A stretch of 64,000 nt of DNA from Harmonia axyridis (GCF_914767665.1 NC_059508.1:5580001-5644000); one strand, 5' to 3'. Shown: positions 42,215-52,984, counted from the stretch's first letter. A program made the numbers and translations. The notes: generated from the sequence alone by a model not told the origin.

Positions 42215-44370
42215 TCAGAACTCGAATCTCATAAACTCATAAACAGAATAAAATACGTTCTCCAACAACAAATTCTTGACATTTCTTTGAAGAGCTAACC
42301 TTGGCAAACTCTTCATAGATTGAGGAATCTTGTTGTACAGTTCAATGCACCAGTAATTCACTGCAATTTGAGTGGATTTAGCTCTATGAAAATTGCTCCT
42401 GAACTCATATCTGTGTCTGGTGTTGTACGAATGGCAATCGCTGACTTGAGTGAACCCATTTTTGTTTGAGTGAACAAATTTCAAGCACTCCAGAATGAAA
42501 ACGGAGACAATGGTAAGTATCCTATGCTTCTTAAATAGTTCTCGACAGCTATGTGTTTTTGGTACACCACTCAAAATTCTTACTGCCTCCTTTTGTTTCA
42601 GGAAAATCCGATCAAGACCTGGACTATGCCCCCATATCAGTATCCCATATGTCGCCACAGAGTGAAAGTTGGAAATATAAGTCAGCTTACAGACATTATC
42701 GGTAGAGATGGCCTTCATACGCCTCATAGTAAAAAGGGCTGTCGACAGTTTCCTGGTAAGTAATGAGATATGCCCCTTCCAACAAAGATCATTCTCCTTG
42801 GTTATCCCAAGTAGGTTCAAACTACGTTTTGCTTTGTTGTTTAAATTGAAATTCAGTCTTTGAATTTTATCTGTATTCAATTTTAGACCATTAAAGGTAA
42901 ACCAGTCCTCCGCAACTCACAGGGTCTCATTACACACAAGCTGAGATTGCAGACAATATTCGATACTTCGCTAGCTGTTGTTGGCTCTAAAAACATTGAC
43001 TGACAGGAGGATGATAACCTGCCTTTGTCCTTCCTCAACATAGTTGATGCCTGATCCACAGAGGGGTTACACTGTTTCGAGATAATTTTTCCAATTTCCG
43101 AGAAGAATTTATTGAATTTCTCAGCATTCAAGACGCTGACATTCTCGGTATTTTCCTTCGATTTACCCGTTTGGTTCCTGATGATATTCCAAATAGCTCT
43201 AGTCTTATTTTCAGCTAGCTGTATATGCATCTCATTCCGATATTTTCTAATATTCGTGTAATATTCTCGTAGATGACGTTTGAGAACACTGAGTAATTCC
43301 CATGAGGCTTTATCCTTCCTGACCTCATATATAGTTTGAGCAGCCTCGATTGCCTTGTGAAGTCCCGCGTTCTTATTTTTGAGCTTATCAGAATTTCTTA
43401 GAGAACTGGTGTTTTTGACGACTATTTTTGGGAAGCAGTCATCAAAACAGCCTTGGAGTGCAGAATGAAAGTTCTCATAGTATTTTGCAGCATTATTATC
43501 CCTTACACTTTCCCAGTTTATCTCAGCCAGTAAAATTTTGAACCTTTGTATATTTCGACTATTTAAACTGTACTTCATTTTAGTTATTAATTTACTTCCA
43601 GATACAACAAGAGGCATTGACACGATCTGGGCACGATGATCTGAAAAATATAGATCAATAGTTTTGTGTTGGTAAGTAGAGTTGTCATAATCTGTGAAAA
43701 TGTTATCAATGCATGACTGCGTGTGTCTGCTGATACGACTAGGTTCACTAAAAATCCGACTCAGTCCATATGACTCAAAAAGCTCAATAACATCAGCTCG
43801 CTGACGACTCTCTTTCAAAAAATCTATATTGAAATCACCAGTGACGTATATATTATGATTTGATTTCAAATTCGACAGAATATCCAGACTTTCGTTAAGT
43901 CTCGATAGAAAATCATCAAAGTTTCCCTTTGGAGGCCTGTATATGGCCAATATAAACAATTTTTTCTCAACTATTCGGACTGACGTCATTTCTATATGAT
44001 TTTCTAACGATTTTTCTTTAACTGACCTGATTTGTTCATATTTTTGGTCATCTTTCAGGATTATAGCAGTTCCTCCATAGACACCTCCTCCTCTAGAGAA
44101 ACAATCAGCCACAACGAAATTAGCAGGAACAATTCGCTGAAGAATGTCCACGGTCGTTCAATGCTCAGTAAAACAAGCAATACTTATCTTGTTGTCAATG
44201 AGAAAATGTTGCATAATAACTACTTTATTTTTAACTGATTGTAAATTGAGATTACATACTACAAATGTTTCCTGTTTTTTACTTGCCTTTATTTTCTTTT
44301 GCCCTTCGAAAAAATCTGTACCTTTTAACAACAATATTTTCAGGCCAGTTTTCACATTTATATAATTCAT
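42215..44370 (-). pseudogene. ORF2 with endonuclease and C-terminus but no RT palm
   Basis: The start VVCNLNLQSVKNK leads to FTEH, where TGA at 44158-44160 replaces the Trp usually found (TEHW). The frame continues 44151-42883 with YRPPKGNFDDFL, VTGDFNIDFL, SCIDNIF and YFSDHRAQI, a complete APE endonuclease. After ASEVSNIVCNL comes a deletion of the RT core; in a shifted frame EDWFTFNGLKLN leads into 42880-42215 with LGITKENDLCWKGHI and ATYGILIWGHS, the RT thumb and tail. The deletion spans what would normally be several hundred residues, including YADD. The product could at most retain nuclease activity. Confidence 0.85.
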
Positions 44371-45088
44371 CAGTCATATTGATATCTGCACTTACCCTAA
44401 AAGAGCTGCTATGGGCATTCTCTCTCTGTGGAAGTTTCTCCACTGTGAATTGCCTTGTAGGAAATTTGCTTTTGAGGTAGCTATGGACCGTCTCTTCCTT
44501 TGTGTCAACATTTGCACGTCCCACATATATCCAAGCCTTTCTTTGGGAACTCACGAAAGTTGTGCTTGATTCAGTTCCCATTATGATTGATTCCCTCCGT
44601 AGATCGCTTTTTGATACCTGTGTTTCCCCAGTATTGGGCATCCTGCTTTTTTCTTCAGCTTATCTCATTTTCCTTGGTTTACCTGAGAGAATTTCTGAAT
44701 TTTCAGTAGTAACGGCAACATCGCCTTTCATTTCTCTTGTATTGGTTTTGTTTACATTCATCATTGATTTTTGTAGTTCGATAATACACTTTTGATTTTC
44801 AATTACCTCCATCAGGCATGATGTCTTCTCAGATGAAGCGTCTAATTTTGTTTTTAGAATTTCCAATTCGCTTTTCAACTTCACAAATTGGATACTTGTT
44901 TCTAGGTTAAGTTGTGATGAATCGCCGGATGAACCATGTAAACCGTCTTCACTCCACACATTTATATGTTTTCTGATACTTTCACTCATTGTGATACTGT
45001 CTGATACACTTTTATTGAATATAATTTCGATTAACTTATTTTTATTTAACTTATTGAGTTCAGCGTAAAAGTCATCCAATGTCGCCAT
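44279..45088 (-). pseudogene. ORF1 of the same element, one in-frame stop
   Basis: MATLDDFYAELNKLNKNKLI begins at 45088. A coiled-coil-like stretch (LKSELEILKTKLDASS) follows. TAA at 44660-44662 interrupts the frame, which then continues unshifted to 44279 with WIYVGRANVDTKEETV, SSFRVSADINM and WPENIVVKRYRFF, a C-terminal domain common in ORF1 proteins of insect CR1/Jockey-group elements. Without the stop it would be 269 codons. ORF1 proteins bind RNA and accompany the retrotransposition complex. Confidence 0.75.
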
Positions 45089-45111
45089 GTTGCCGGAGTT
45101 GATGTTAGGAT

Positions 45112-45770
45112 GTAGTGCAAGAGGCTTGAAAGAAGAAGAGGAAAGGAAGAAAAGGAAAGGAAGAAGAGGAAAGGAAAAAGAAAAATTAAGAGTGAGTTTT
45201 TCATATTATTCATATTTAAATATTACTTATCCGATATTATAGTTGCTCAACATGAATATTCATGTGTCTCATAAATATAAAAATAAAAAAATTATTCAAA
45301 TTCATTTTCGCATTAACGTGATTATACGTTTTATCATTTCAAATGAGATTTATGATTACATTTATTCACAAAATTTGATGAATCACTCCTTTTATTTGAG
45401 TGTCAATTAATTGGACATTTTTGGCAAAGTCCAGAATTCGCCAAATTCAATTGAAACACTGATTATCAATTTTGCAGTTTGTTGTAAAGATTATCAATTA
45501 AACTATGTTAAGACACGAATAAAAACCTAATAATTTCAACAAATTTTGTAATCATTATTTCAATTAATTTGACACTTGTTAACTTAGGGGCAATATATAT
45601 TTTCTCAGAGAACATTATGTCCAGTTGTTTGAATAGGTGACTCATCTTTATTTTTCACAAATTGGCTGCGTTCACAAATCATCATAAATATTCCTTTGAT
45701 TTGAATTAAAGCTCATTAGCTAAGAGATATTCAAGTAAGCAATCACATCTAGGGCTGTTGTCTATGCTGC
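45112..45770. repeat. Family-R repeat, right portion
   Basis: It resumes with GCAAGAGGCTTGAAAGAAG, an A/G-rich stretch, AGTGAGTTTTTCATATTATT and TTATCCGATATTATAGTTGC, then AAATTGGCTGCGTTC. It parallels 26030-26403 and 27640-27790. Confidence 0.65.
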
Positions 45771-45773
45771 CCC

Positions 45774-46042
45774 AAATGATGTTTTGCGCGTTGGCGTCAC
45801 AGCCAACTCTCTTCCCTAAAGGACATACTGGTGGAGGAGATGTGTGGCTGTGTGTTGCCCCTCAGAGTAGAGGTTCGTCAGCTCTTCAACAGGGCCAAAG
45901 GAGAAGGTAATTGGCAGGGGTACACTGAAAGACAAAACCATTATAAAATGGATGTATGAGATGCTGAAGACAAGAATAGTCTTTTGAGATTGACGTCATC
46001 AATCAGAATTACAGGTGTGTATTTATATAAGGCTAGGATAGG
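45774..46042 (+). mobile_element. 3' part of DUF4780-like element, copy 1
   Basis: CAACTCTCTTCCCTAAAGGA (45809) through AGAATTACAGGTGTGTATTT matches 52339-52560 with few changes. In copy 2 the first part is coding (QLSSLKDILVEEMCG). The match runs into the telomere-like tract in both copies. Confidence 0.75.
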
Positions 46043-46410
46043 TTAAAATTAAGTTTAGGTTAAGGTTAGGTTAAGGTAAGGTTAAGGTTAGGTTAAGGTT
46101 AGGTTAAGGTTAGGTTAAGGTTAGGTTAAGGTTAGATTAAGGTTAGGTTAAGGTTAGGTTAAGGTTAGGTTAGGTTAAGGTTAGGTTAAGGTTAGGTTAA
46201 GGTTAGGTTAAGGTTAGGTTAAGGTTAGGTTAAGGTTAGGTTAAGGTTAGGTTAAGGTTAGGTTAAGGTTAGGTTAAGGTTAGGTTAAGGTTAGGTTAAG
46301 GTTAGGTTAAGGTTAGGTTAAGGTTAGGTTAGGTTAAGGTTAGGTTAGGTTAAGGTTAGGTTAAGATTAGGTTAGGTTAGGTTAAGGTTAGGTTAAGGTT
46401 AGGTTAAGCA
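46043..46410 (+). repeat. Telomere-like 11-bp repeat, TTAGGTTAAGG
   Basis: About 33 units of TTAGG alternating with TTAAGG. Occasional units are pure TTAGG doublets. TTAGG is the common insect telomere repeat. The tract is interstitial, flanked by retroelement and gene-fragment DNA. Confidence 0.95.
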
Positions 46411-46571
46411 GGTTCTTTGGTCTTGGGTTAGACCTCCAAGCACCAAACAACTTCGCACAGCTTCCAGAGATGCAGAGTCCCCAGGCCCCGAAGCAGACAT
46501 GACGAAAGCCCCAGACTGAGCTGAGCTCAAGCCATCGCTCCCCTCCTGCTCCTTAGATTTGGTAAGTAAGG

Positions 46572-46902
46572 GGAACCATCAAAAGAGATGTCGACTGGGA
46601 AGTTGAGGGTTGTCTTGTTCTTCTACAGAGAACCAGAAGAGACTGAAAAGGATGAAATTAAAGCACCAGCTGTTGCTAGGAACGGAGCTTTAGGAGGAAT
46701 CGCTGAATATTCTGCTGAACCAGAAGAAGCTATCGATTACGAATACAAAGACACCACTGAACAGCCTTCCGTTACTCCTTCACCTGCGATTGCTCCCCCT
46801 GTTGCAAGCTCAGACTGGGCTAGCCAAGCACAAGAGAAATGGAGCACTATTGCTAGTCAACCAACCTCTAGCTGGACCGCAGCTAGCAGCGAATGGCATT
46901 GA
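46572..46902 (+). pseudogene. Ribosomal protein SA-like C-terminal fragment
   Basis: GTIKRDVDWEV (46572) followed after a one-base shift by LFFYREPEETEKDE matches the conserved region before the tail of 40S ribosomal protein SA (GTISR..WEVVVDLFFYR(D/E)PEE). The tail ends SSDWASQAQEKWS and TSSWTAASSEWH, with spaced Trp residues as in that family. The stop at 46900 is followed by AATAAA at 46915. Upstream sequence does not show the rest of the protein in frame. Retroelement RT sequence begins within about 15 bp of the polyadenylation signal, so a retrocopied or transposed 3' fragment is likelier than a live last exon. Identification is by memory of the family. Confidence 0.55.
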
Positions 46903-46924
46903 TTTTTTTATCAATAAAACATCT

Positions 46925-47165
46925 TAATTTGATCACCAAGGTATCTATATGTTTTTCCCATTTTAAATGTCTATCAATTGTAAATCCTAGATATTTTATG
47001 TATTGAGCTTCGGGTATGAATGTTTCGTTCTCAATTTCTAAATTGCCCATATGTGAAAGTCCTGATTGGTAAGCAGCAAATGGTAAGTATTTTGTTTTCT
47101 GCAGATTTACCGTTAATTTATTCTCTCTGGACCATTGCTTTATTATTGATAGACCTTAGGTATTA
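46925..47165 (-). pseudogene. Non-LTR RT C-terminal palm/thumb fragment
   Basis: The minus strand reads WSRENKLTVNLQKTKYLPFA, then AQYIKYLGFTIDRHLKWEKH, the segment after the catalytic palm in CR1/Jockey-type RTs (NKL.LN..KTKY ... YLG..ID..L.W..HI). The frame is open for about 78 codons. It follows the DUF4780-like ORF on the same strand, and the two may be remnants of one element joined by deletion. Confidence 0.75.
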
Positions 47166-47168
47166 TAC

Positions 47169-47620
47169 CTATTCTGGACCCTCTATTTGACTTGACAGCT
47201 GCTGCCTACTCATTGGCTTGCCTAGCTTTTGTTTTGCAGCCGCTGTTTTCGGCCTTTCAAAATGAGGTCGTTCCGGAAGTGTGACATGCTCCGGGCCTCT
47301 TTTTCCATTACCCTTTCTTGTCGGTGTTACCTTCGGGGTGGGGTAATTTGTTGGTTTGGGTTGCTGAAGAACCTGTTTCCTAGCCTCCTCAGGTGCAAGT
47401 CCCTGATGGAGAAGTCGCAGGTACTCCCTCACTCCGGCTCCACTGAGACCCTTTCTCAGTGGATCATCTCTACCACCTGGTTGTCCCAATTTGGGCATCT
47501 CAAACGGCAGACGGTTTTTTCGTTTCCTTTTACAAGGGGGCCGGATGAAGAGGTGGAGGTCTTCTCCCCCTCTCCTCCAGTAGTTTTATTTAATTCTTGG
47601 TCCTTTTCCATAATAGGTCC
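47169..47620 (-). pseudogene. DUF4780-like ORF, copy on minus strand
   Basis: The open frame 47498-47169 reads MPKLGQPGGRDDPLRKG, SGAGVREYLRLLHQGLAPEE and KPTNYPTPKVTPTRKGNGK. Upstream, MEKDQELNKTT (about 47614) continues in a frame separated by a one-base difference near 47520. It is homologous to 51879-52445 but truncated earlier. The DUF4780 resemblance is the (S)GA..R..L...G.....A motif with a P/K-rich linker; proteins of this type occur with insect retroelements. Confidence 0.6.
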
Positions 47621-47819
47621 TACAAGAAGCTAGGGTCGTATAGGTCCATTTTTACATAGCCTCACATGCAGATGTAAAGGAATTATACAATGTAGTTCCT
47701 CTGATGCTCCAAGGTCGAAACCACTAAAGACTAGGTTCTCTAACCAGTCATGCATCCCTCTTTCCACTTATCGATCAAGTTTGATTTTTACGTGAATATA
47801 CTATGGGTGTAAATGCAAT

Positions 47820-48250
47820 TTTTTTTAATTTTTGCCGCTTTTCGAAATATTTTAGGTATTGTTACAATATCTGAGGAAAATGGTGAATGGAAAAAAATCT
47901 TTATCAATACAAAATTGAAAAGAATATGGTAGTTTAATATATTAAAGCTGTTCAGCCATCTCAAATGAAATTATTTATATTTCATATGAAGTAATTGATG
48001 TTTTCTACTCAAGGTAAGATATCAAAAGAATCAGGAAGGGATCACCACCAGCAATTGAAGATTGTATGGATTCCAGTTGGAGAGGATGAAGAACAAGAGG
48101 TATGGAAGAAGAAGAGGATTGGAAGAAGAAAAAGAATGAAGAAAGATGAGGAATGAAGGAAGAAGAGGAGCGAAGAGGGAGATGAAGAGCAAGACGAAGA
48201 ATTTGGGAGAAGAAGATTACCAGAGATGAATGTGAAGAAGATCTAGATGA
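47820..48250. repeat. Family-R repeat fragment
   Basis: TTTTTGCCGCTTTTCGAAAT, GGTAAGATATCAAAAGAATC and CCAGTTGGAGAGGATGAAGA match other R copies and show the unbroken form of the site where the non-LTR element at 42036 landed. It ends in a purine-rich GAAGAAGAGG stretch. Confidence 0.7.
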
Positions 48251-49400
48251 TTATTGGATGTGGAAATCAATTGGAGTTGGAAAATATTCAACCAAATAGT
48301 ATTACAATGATGACAGTAAAAATTCAGACCTCTGACTTTTCTGAGTCATAATCCTTCAAATATTTGCCCAAAGCAGTCGACAGAATATGGTAGGATAATA
48401 AAATTCTTTTTTTTAATATTCGTTGAAAATGTTTAATATATCTTTTGAAATGATGATTGCACGTATTCGATATTGTCAATACTATTTGATTTGAATTATG
48501 TCAATGAAAATTAGATTCATAATAAGCTATTTGACAGTATAAAAATATTGACATCCTTATAGGTTAGATTCTAGATATGGATATAAAAAAATTGTTATTA
48601 ATACAAAAAAGCTCAATGATCTCGAACAATTCAAATCTTTTATCAATTTATGATAAATAGGCCGGAATGGGCGATCTTACGAGGATAATTTGGGGTGACA
48701 CGTGTTTGGTGGAAATTTCCTAATGGTTCAAATGGCTTAAAAGGTGGCAGTTTGGCTAGCGACGGTTCTGCATATGAATTTCGACAAAAATTAAGTATAT
48801 AGATACTCGTGATATTTTCATAAATTGCAAAATAAACTTACGTATTTATTGAGTCCTTGATTCAATTCAATTTTTCTGACAGTATCATAACGTTTAATTG
48901 ATCATTTTAGGCCGAGTTATATTAATAATATATTTTGAATGATTAATTGATTATTTCAGATAGAATTGATATCCAGGATTTAAAAGAAAAAAGATATTCC
49001 TTTCAAAATTCCGTTTATATAACTAATATATACTTTTTCTAATACTTTTATAAATGCCTTCAATATATTCATTTTTTATTTAAATATGTGGAAAATTAAT
49101 TTTTGAGTTGAAAATATGCGGTTTCTTTTATTGTACTTGTAATTTTTATTATCAAGGTGCTCTAACTAATGCCAGATTCCTTGTTCAGAGCATGCACCTT
49201 CATACTTTCGAAGAAAAATTTTTAGGTCACATATCGGAAATTGCTTACTCAATATTAATAAGAGAAAATAAATAAAAACACTTGACTATATGTTTCACAA
49301 TTAATTAATGAAATATGATGATATATAAAATTTTGTTGACATGCATGTTTCAGTTTCCATCCCATTCTCAAAACTGAATAAAATAATATACACAAGGACA
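48251..49400. other. AT-rich stretch without recognisable feature
   Basis: No open frame of interest and no repeat family I can place. Confidence 0.6.
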
Positions 49401-49409
49401 TATAGATGA

Positions 49410-50071
49410 CTAGGTAACATATGTTAAAAGTGAAGACAGGCGGAAATCTAATTGATCATTTAAAATTGAGAGATTCTGTTTGTGCGCTGAGGATATTTCT
49501 AAAAACTCCAAGAGGTCTAAACGTTTTCCTTCAACACCTTTGTGTAAAATTTGTTTCTTAGTAAATTCTATAAAATGATTGGAGGTGGTGCAGTGACTGG
49601 AAAAACCGGTTGTAGATTTATTTTGAAGAATCGATCTTTTATGTTCTTCAATTCTAATTCCAAGAGATCGACCGGTCTGACCTATATAAAATGCAGGACA
49701 TTTGTCAAAAAACAACTTATAAACACTTTATCTTTATATATAATTTATTTATTATATATTTATTGTGTTTATAAGTTGCTTTGTGACAAATGACCTGCAT
49801 TATATATAGGTCAGACCGATCGATCTTTCGGAATTAGAAACATAAAAGATTGATTCTTCAAAATGAATCTACAACCAGTTTTTCCAATCACTGCATTACC
49901 TCCAATCATTTTATGGATTTTGCCAAGACAAACATTTTACACAAAGGTGTTAAAGGAAAACGTTTAGACCTCTTGGTGGTTTTAGAAATATCCTCAGCGC
50001 ACGAAAGAAATCTCCCAATTTTAAATCATCAATTAGATTTCCGCCTGTCTCAACATTTGTTTTCGAACTGA
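49410..50071. mobile_element. Second Penelope-like palindrome, GIY-YIG fragments
   Basis: The minus-strand ORF 49715-49410 reads PAFYIGQTGRSLGIRIEEH, HCTTSNHFIEFTKKQ and LDLLEFLEISSAHKQN, a GIY-YIG nuclease of Penelope type with YIG intact. The plus-strand copy 49765-50071 reads HCITSNHFMDFAKTN and LDLLVVLEISSAHERN. They meet near 49750 in AT-rich sequence with TTTATAAGTT/AACTTATAAA symmetry. A different lineage from the 17-26 kb element. The left copy runs on to a 3' region with TTTTGAGAATGGGATGG near 49370. Confidence 0.75.
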
Positions 50072-50084
50072 GAGACACTTTTGT

Positions 50085-50160
50085 GGACATTATCGTGAAC
50101 ATTTCTGTGGACATTATCGTGGACATTTCTGTGGACATTATCGTGGACATTTGGGAGGAA
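50085..50160 (+). repeat. 24-bp minisatellite
   Basis: About three copies of TGTGGACATTATCGTGGACA plus TTTC, directly after the Penelope copy. Confidence 0.85.
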
Positions 50161-50212
50161 ATTTCTGTGGGCAGAAGTGTGAGCATTTTTTTTTGTGGCC
50201 ATATTTTTTAAT

Positions 50213-50549
50213 GCCAGTTACGAAATTGCAGCCTAGGAAAATGGACCAGAAAAGCTTGGAATTCTTTAAAAATGCTTTTGAACAACTGACCGAGAAAGTG
50301 AAGGATAATCATAGAGAAATGGTGAATAACATGAAATCTTTAGGGAATATTTGGTATGAGGTTGTATCGAAGAAATTGGAGGATCAAGAAAGGAACCAGA
50401 ATAATCGGGAATTGTCAAAAATTATGGACGCTATACCAGATGGGAAAAAAGAACGTTCGCAAATGAAGGTAGCCAGAAAACAAACTAGAAAAATACAGGG
50501 CCCTTCAGAAATTTCTGTAGAATGTTTGCAGCGTGGAGATTTGGTCTAA
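50213..50549 (+). CDS. Unrecognised coiled-coil-type ORF
   Basis: From ATG at 50213 (an inner ATG is at 50240) an open frame encodes about 111 aa: FFKNAFEQLTEKVKDNHREM, NIWYEVVSKKLEDQERNQNN, then a basic stretch. Charged, helical and without a domain I can name. It resembles gag-like ORFs only in general character. It is followed within a few bases by the spectrin-like remnant, in another frame. Confidence 0.3.
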
Positions 50550-50552
50550 CCA

Positions 50553-50862
50553 AAAGCTTCAGATAGTGGCAGATGAGAGCTATAGGGAACCTCATAACCT
50601 GAAAAGTGAAATCCTGAAGCATTCTACATTCAAGGCAGAGGTTATGGACAGCGATTAAAGAGTGCAAAGCGTAATGAACGACGGACAAGAGTTGCTATAT
50701 TCGAATCACTATACCAAAGATAAGATAGTGAAAAGGCTGGAAGAAATCAAAGGGGATTGGAAGAGACTGTTGGAACTCAAGCAGATCAAACGGAAAAAGC
50801 TGAACTAAGCATATCAAGCACTGCTCTTCAGCAAGTCCGTCGAAGAGTTTGATGTTTGGCCG
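50553..50862 (+). pseudogene. Alpha-spectrin-like repeat fragment
   Basis: The frame from about 50553 reads KLQIVADESYREPHNLKSEI, LKHSTFKAEVM, then a stop, RVQSVMNDGQELLYSNHYTK, LEEIKGDWKRLLELKQIKRK, a second stop, and AYQALLFSKSVEEFDVW. This follows the three-helix spectrin repeat closely: conserved W in helix A/C positions, H..F.AE, GQ.LI..(N/G)HY, L..L...W..LL, and the start of the next repeat (FD.W). Two in-frame TAA codons make it non-functional. It is probably a fragment of a host alpha-spectrin gene moved here. No introns are visible inside it. Confidence 0.65.
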
Positions 50863-51860
50863 AATGCAACTTGCCCTCAGAATTATTGAAAAGTGGCGTG
50901 AGGAAGAGTTGAGAGTTAGTATTCAAAATGGTCTATTTTTGTACTTCCACCTATATTTCTACGTACTCAATGATTTTATGTAGAAATGAAGGATATTAAC
51001 TATATCTGACATTAAAATAATGCATTTTCAAACAGAAATTCCTAGAATGGTATTCTCAATTTGGGGTTGAGGTATTACTTAAAATTTTTATATCTATTTG
51101 TCCTGTGTAGTAACGTTCAATTTCTCGAACATCACTGAAGCATGGAAAAAGAATTTTGCGTTGAAATTAATAGTTGGTGAAATAGTGATATGGATCTTAG
51201 AAGTAGAAGTAATAGCAGGGTTCGGCTTTCTGCCTTTAAAAAGAAAAACATTGGGATATAATCAGTTAATAATATTTTCACTGTTTATTTTCATTCACTG
51301 TTTATTATCCCATTTCAATTGTACAATTTTTTCATAAACTTTTAAATACAGGTCACTGCGTGCGGGTTTGTCGTATCTAAACAAGAGTATTTTAACTGGT
51401 TAAGCTGCAATCGCCACAGATCGCCACAGGTACAGGTGGATTAGTAAACGAAACAACCAACAATGCTGTTACATATACTTCTTCATCCAATGACTTGAGG
51501 TGAGTTTAGTTTCGTAAAATATGACCATTCATATAATACAGAGTGGGCCACTAGGCCACAGTCCATGGTGTAGGTTAGACGTTTTTGGAGAATGTATCAT
51601 ACGTTGAAAATCTCATCTTTCGGGAACTAACAACTGCTTTATCAAACTACAATATTTTCATCCTTGCAGTGTTGCCTCTTGTACTTTGATATTTAAAATT
51701 GAACTGTCTGTTTATTATTGCATTTTTAGATTCTCTTCAGCTTTCCAATATTGTTTGTGTCGACATTGTTATACCTTTTTTTAGCGGTTTTTGAATTATT
51801 GATTAATTTCCTTATTTATTAGGAGAAAAAAATCAATTTATTTCAATTCATTCATCATCA
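50863..51860. other. Intergenic, no supported gene
   Basis: Contains a lone foldback-like start (TACAGAGTGGGCCACTAGGC at 51538) with no visible partner, and short ORFs (for example 51098-51337) without recognisable content. Confidence 0.5.
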
Positions 51861-51878
51861 CATCTCGTGGGACCTATC

Positions 51879-52445
51879 ATGCAAAACGACCAAGATTTAA
51901 ATGAAACCACTGTAGGAGAGGGGGAGAGAACCTTCACCTGTTCTTCCGGCTCCTTCGGAAAAGGTAACAAACGGAAAAATCGTCTGCCGTTTGAAATGCC
52001 CAAATTGAGGCAAACAGGCGACAGAGATGATCCATTGAGAAAGGGTCTCAGTGGAGGCGGAGTGCGGGAGTACCTGCGACTCCTTCATCAGGGACTTGTA
52101 CCTGAGGAGGCTAGGAAACAGGTTCTTCAACAACCCAAACCAACAAATTATCCCACCCCGAATGTAACACCGACAGGGAAGGGTAAAGGAAAAAGAGACC
52201 CGGAGCATATCAAAAGGCAAAAAACAGCGGCTGTAAAAACTGGGCAAGCTACTGGGTATGCATCAGCTTTCAAGGCGAATATAGGATCCAGAATAGGCAT
52301 AATACCCAAGGACGGCCCTAGGGTAATTATTGAAGCCGAACAACTCTCTTCCCTAAAGGACATACTGGTGGAGGAGATGTGTGGCTGTGTGTCGCCCAGT
52401 GTTCAACAGGGCGAAAGGAGAAGGTACTTAGCAGGGGTACACTGA
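51879..52445 (+). CDS. DUF4780-like ORF, retroelement-associated
   Basis: ATG at 51879 (MQNDQDLNETTVGEG) is preferred over the in-frame GTG at 51867 because the minus-strand homologue starts at the equivalent ATG. About 188 aa: a polar N-terminus, PFEMPKLRQTGDRDDPLRKG, VREYLRLLHQGLVPEEARKQ, a Pro/Lys linker, then IGIIPKDGPRVIIEAEQLSS and LKDILVEEMCGCV, which fits the start of the DUF4780 domain. The domain then ends early compared with the family, so the C-terminus is probably lost. The element's 3' part continues to the telomere-like tract at 52563. The function of DUF4780 proteins is unknown. Confidence 0.6.
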   Translation: MQNDQDLNETTVGEGERTFTCSSGSFGKGNKRKNRLPFEMPKLRQTGDRDDPLRKGLSGGGVREYLRLLHQGLVPEEARKQVLQQPKPTNYPTPNVTPTGKGKGKRDPEHIKRQKTAAVKTGQATGYASAFKANIGSRIGIIPKDGPRVIIEAEQLSSLKDILVEEMCGCVSPSVQQGERRRYLAGVH

Positions 52446-52562
52446 AAGGCAAAACCATCATAAAATGGATGTATGAGATGCTGAAGACAAGAATAGTCTT
52501 TTGAGATTGACGTCATCAATCAGAATTACAGGTGTGTATTTATATAAGGCTAGGATAGGTTA

Positions 52563-52660
52563 AAATTAAGTTTAGGTTAAGGTAAGGTTAAGGTTAGGTT
52601 AAGGTTAGGTTAGGTTAAGGTTAGGTTAGGTTAAGGTTAGGTTAAGGTTAGATTAAGGTT
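52563..52660 (+). repeat. Telomere-like 11-bp repeat, left part
   Basis: Same TTAGGTTAAGG units as 46043-46410. It stops abruptly at a run of T that is the poly(A) end of the inserted minus-strand retrotransposon, and resumes at 57011. Confidence 0.9.
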
Positions 52661-52984
52661 TTTTTTTTTTTTTTAATCAATCAATCAAACTTTATTCATT
52701 CAGTTTCTACATAATTTGCTACAAAACTTGAAATAAAATAAATAAGTATACATTTCAATCCATTATAAATAGCATAAAGAGAGAGCGTTGCCTAAGACAA
52801 TGTCTTGTTTGCAAGTGCCCCCTCATGAGCTTAGGCACAGCGCAGTTCTAAAGAAAAAGAGAAAAAAAAATACCAAAATAGCAGGGTTCAATTTGACTTA
52901 AGAGGTTGAACTCATCAAAATCAAAATCGAAGGCAGGGACATGCGCAAGCCGAGAGCAGTATATGGTCATTTACCAACAGTTAC

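Larger units (their letters stand above)
42036..45111 (-). mobile_element. CR1/Jockey-group non-LTR element, RT core deleted
   Basis: A minus-strand element lies within family R. From its 5' side (right) it carries ORF1 (44279-45088), an endonuclease and the C-terminal part of ORF2, then a 3' region ending in a TACTATTTACTATATTTA-type tail near 42036. The catalytic RT is missing: the endonuclease-side sequence jumps to the region downstream of the RT palm at about 42930. Borders are placed by comparing the R sequence on each side; a target duplication is not clear. Confidence 0.8.

Noticed and set aside
42551..42763. Plus-strand ORFs within 42-45 kb
   Set aside because: Antisense to well-supported ORF1 and ORF2 of the minus-strand element.
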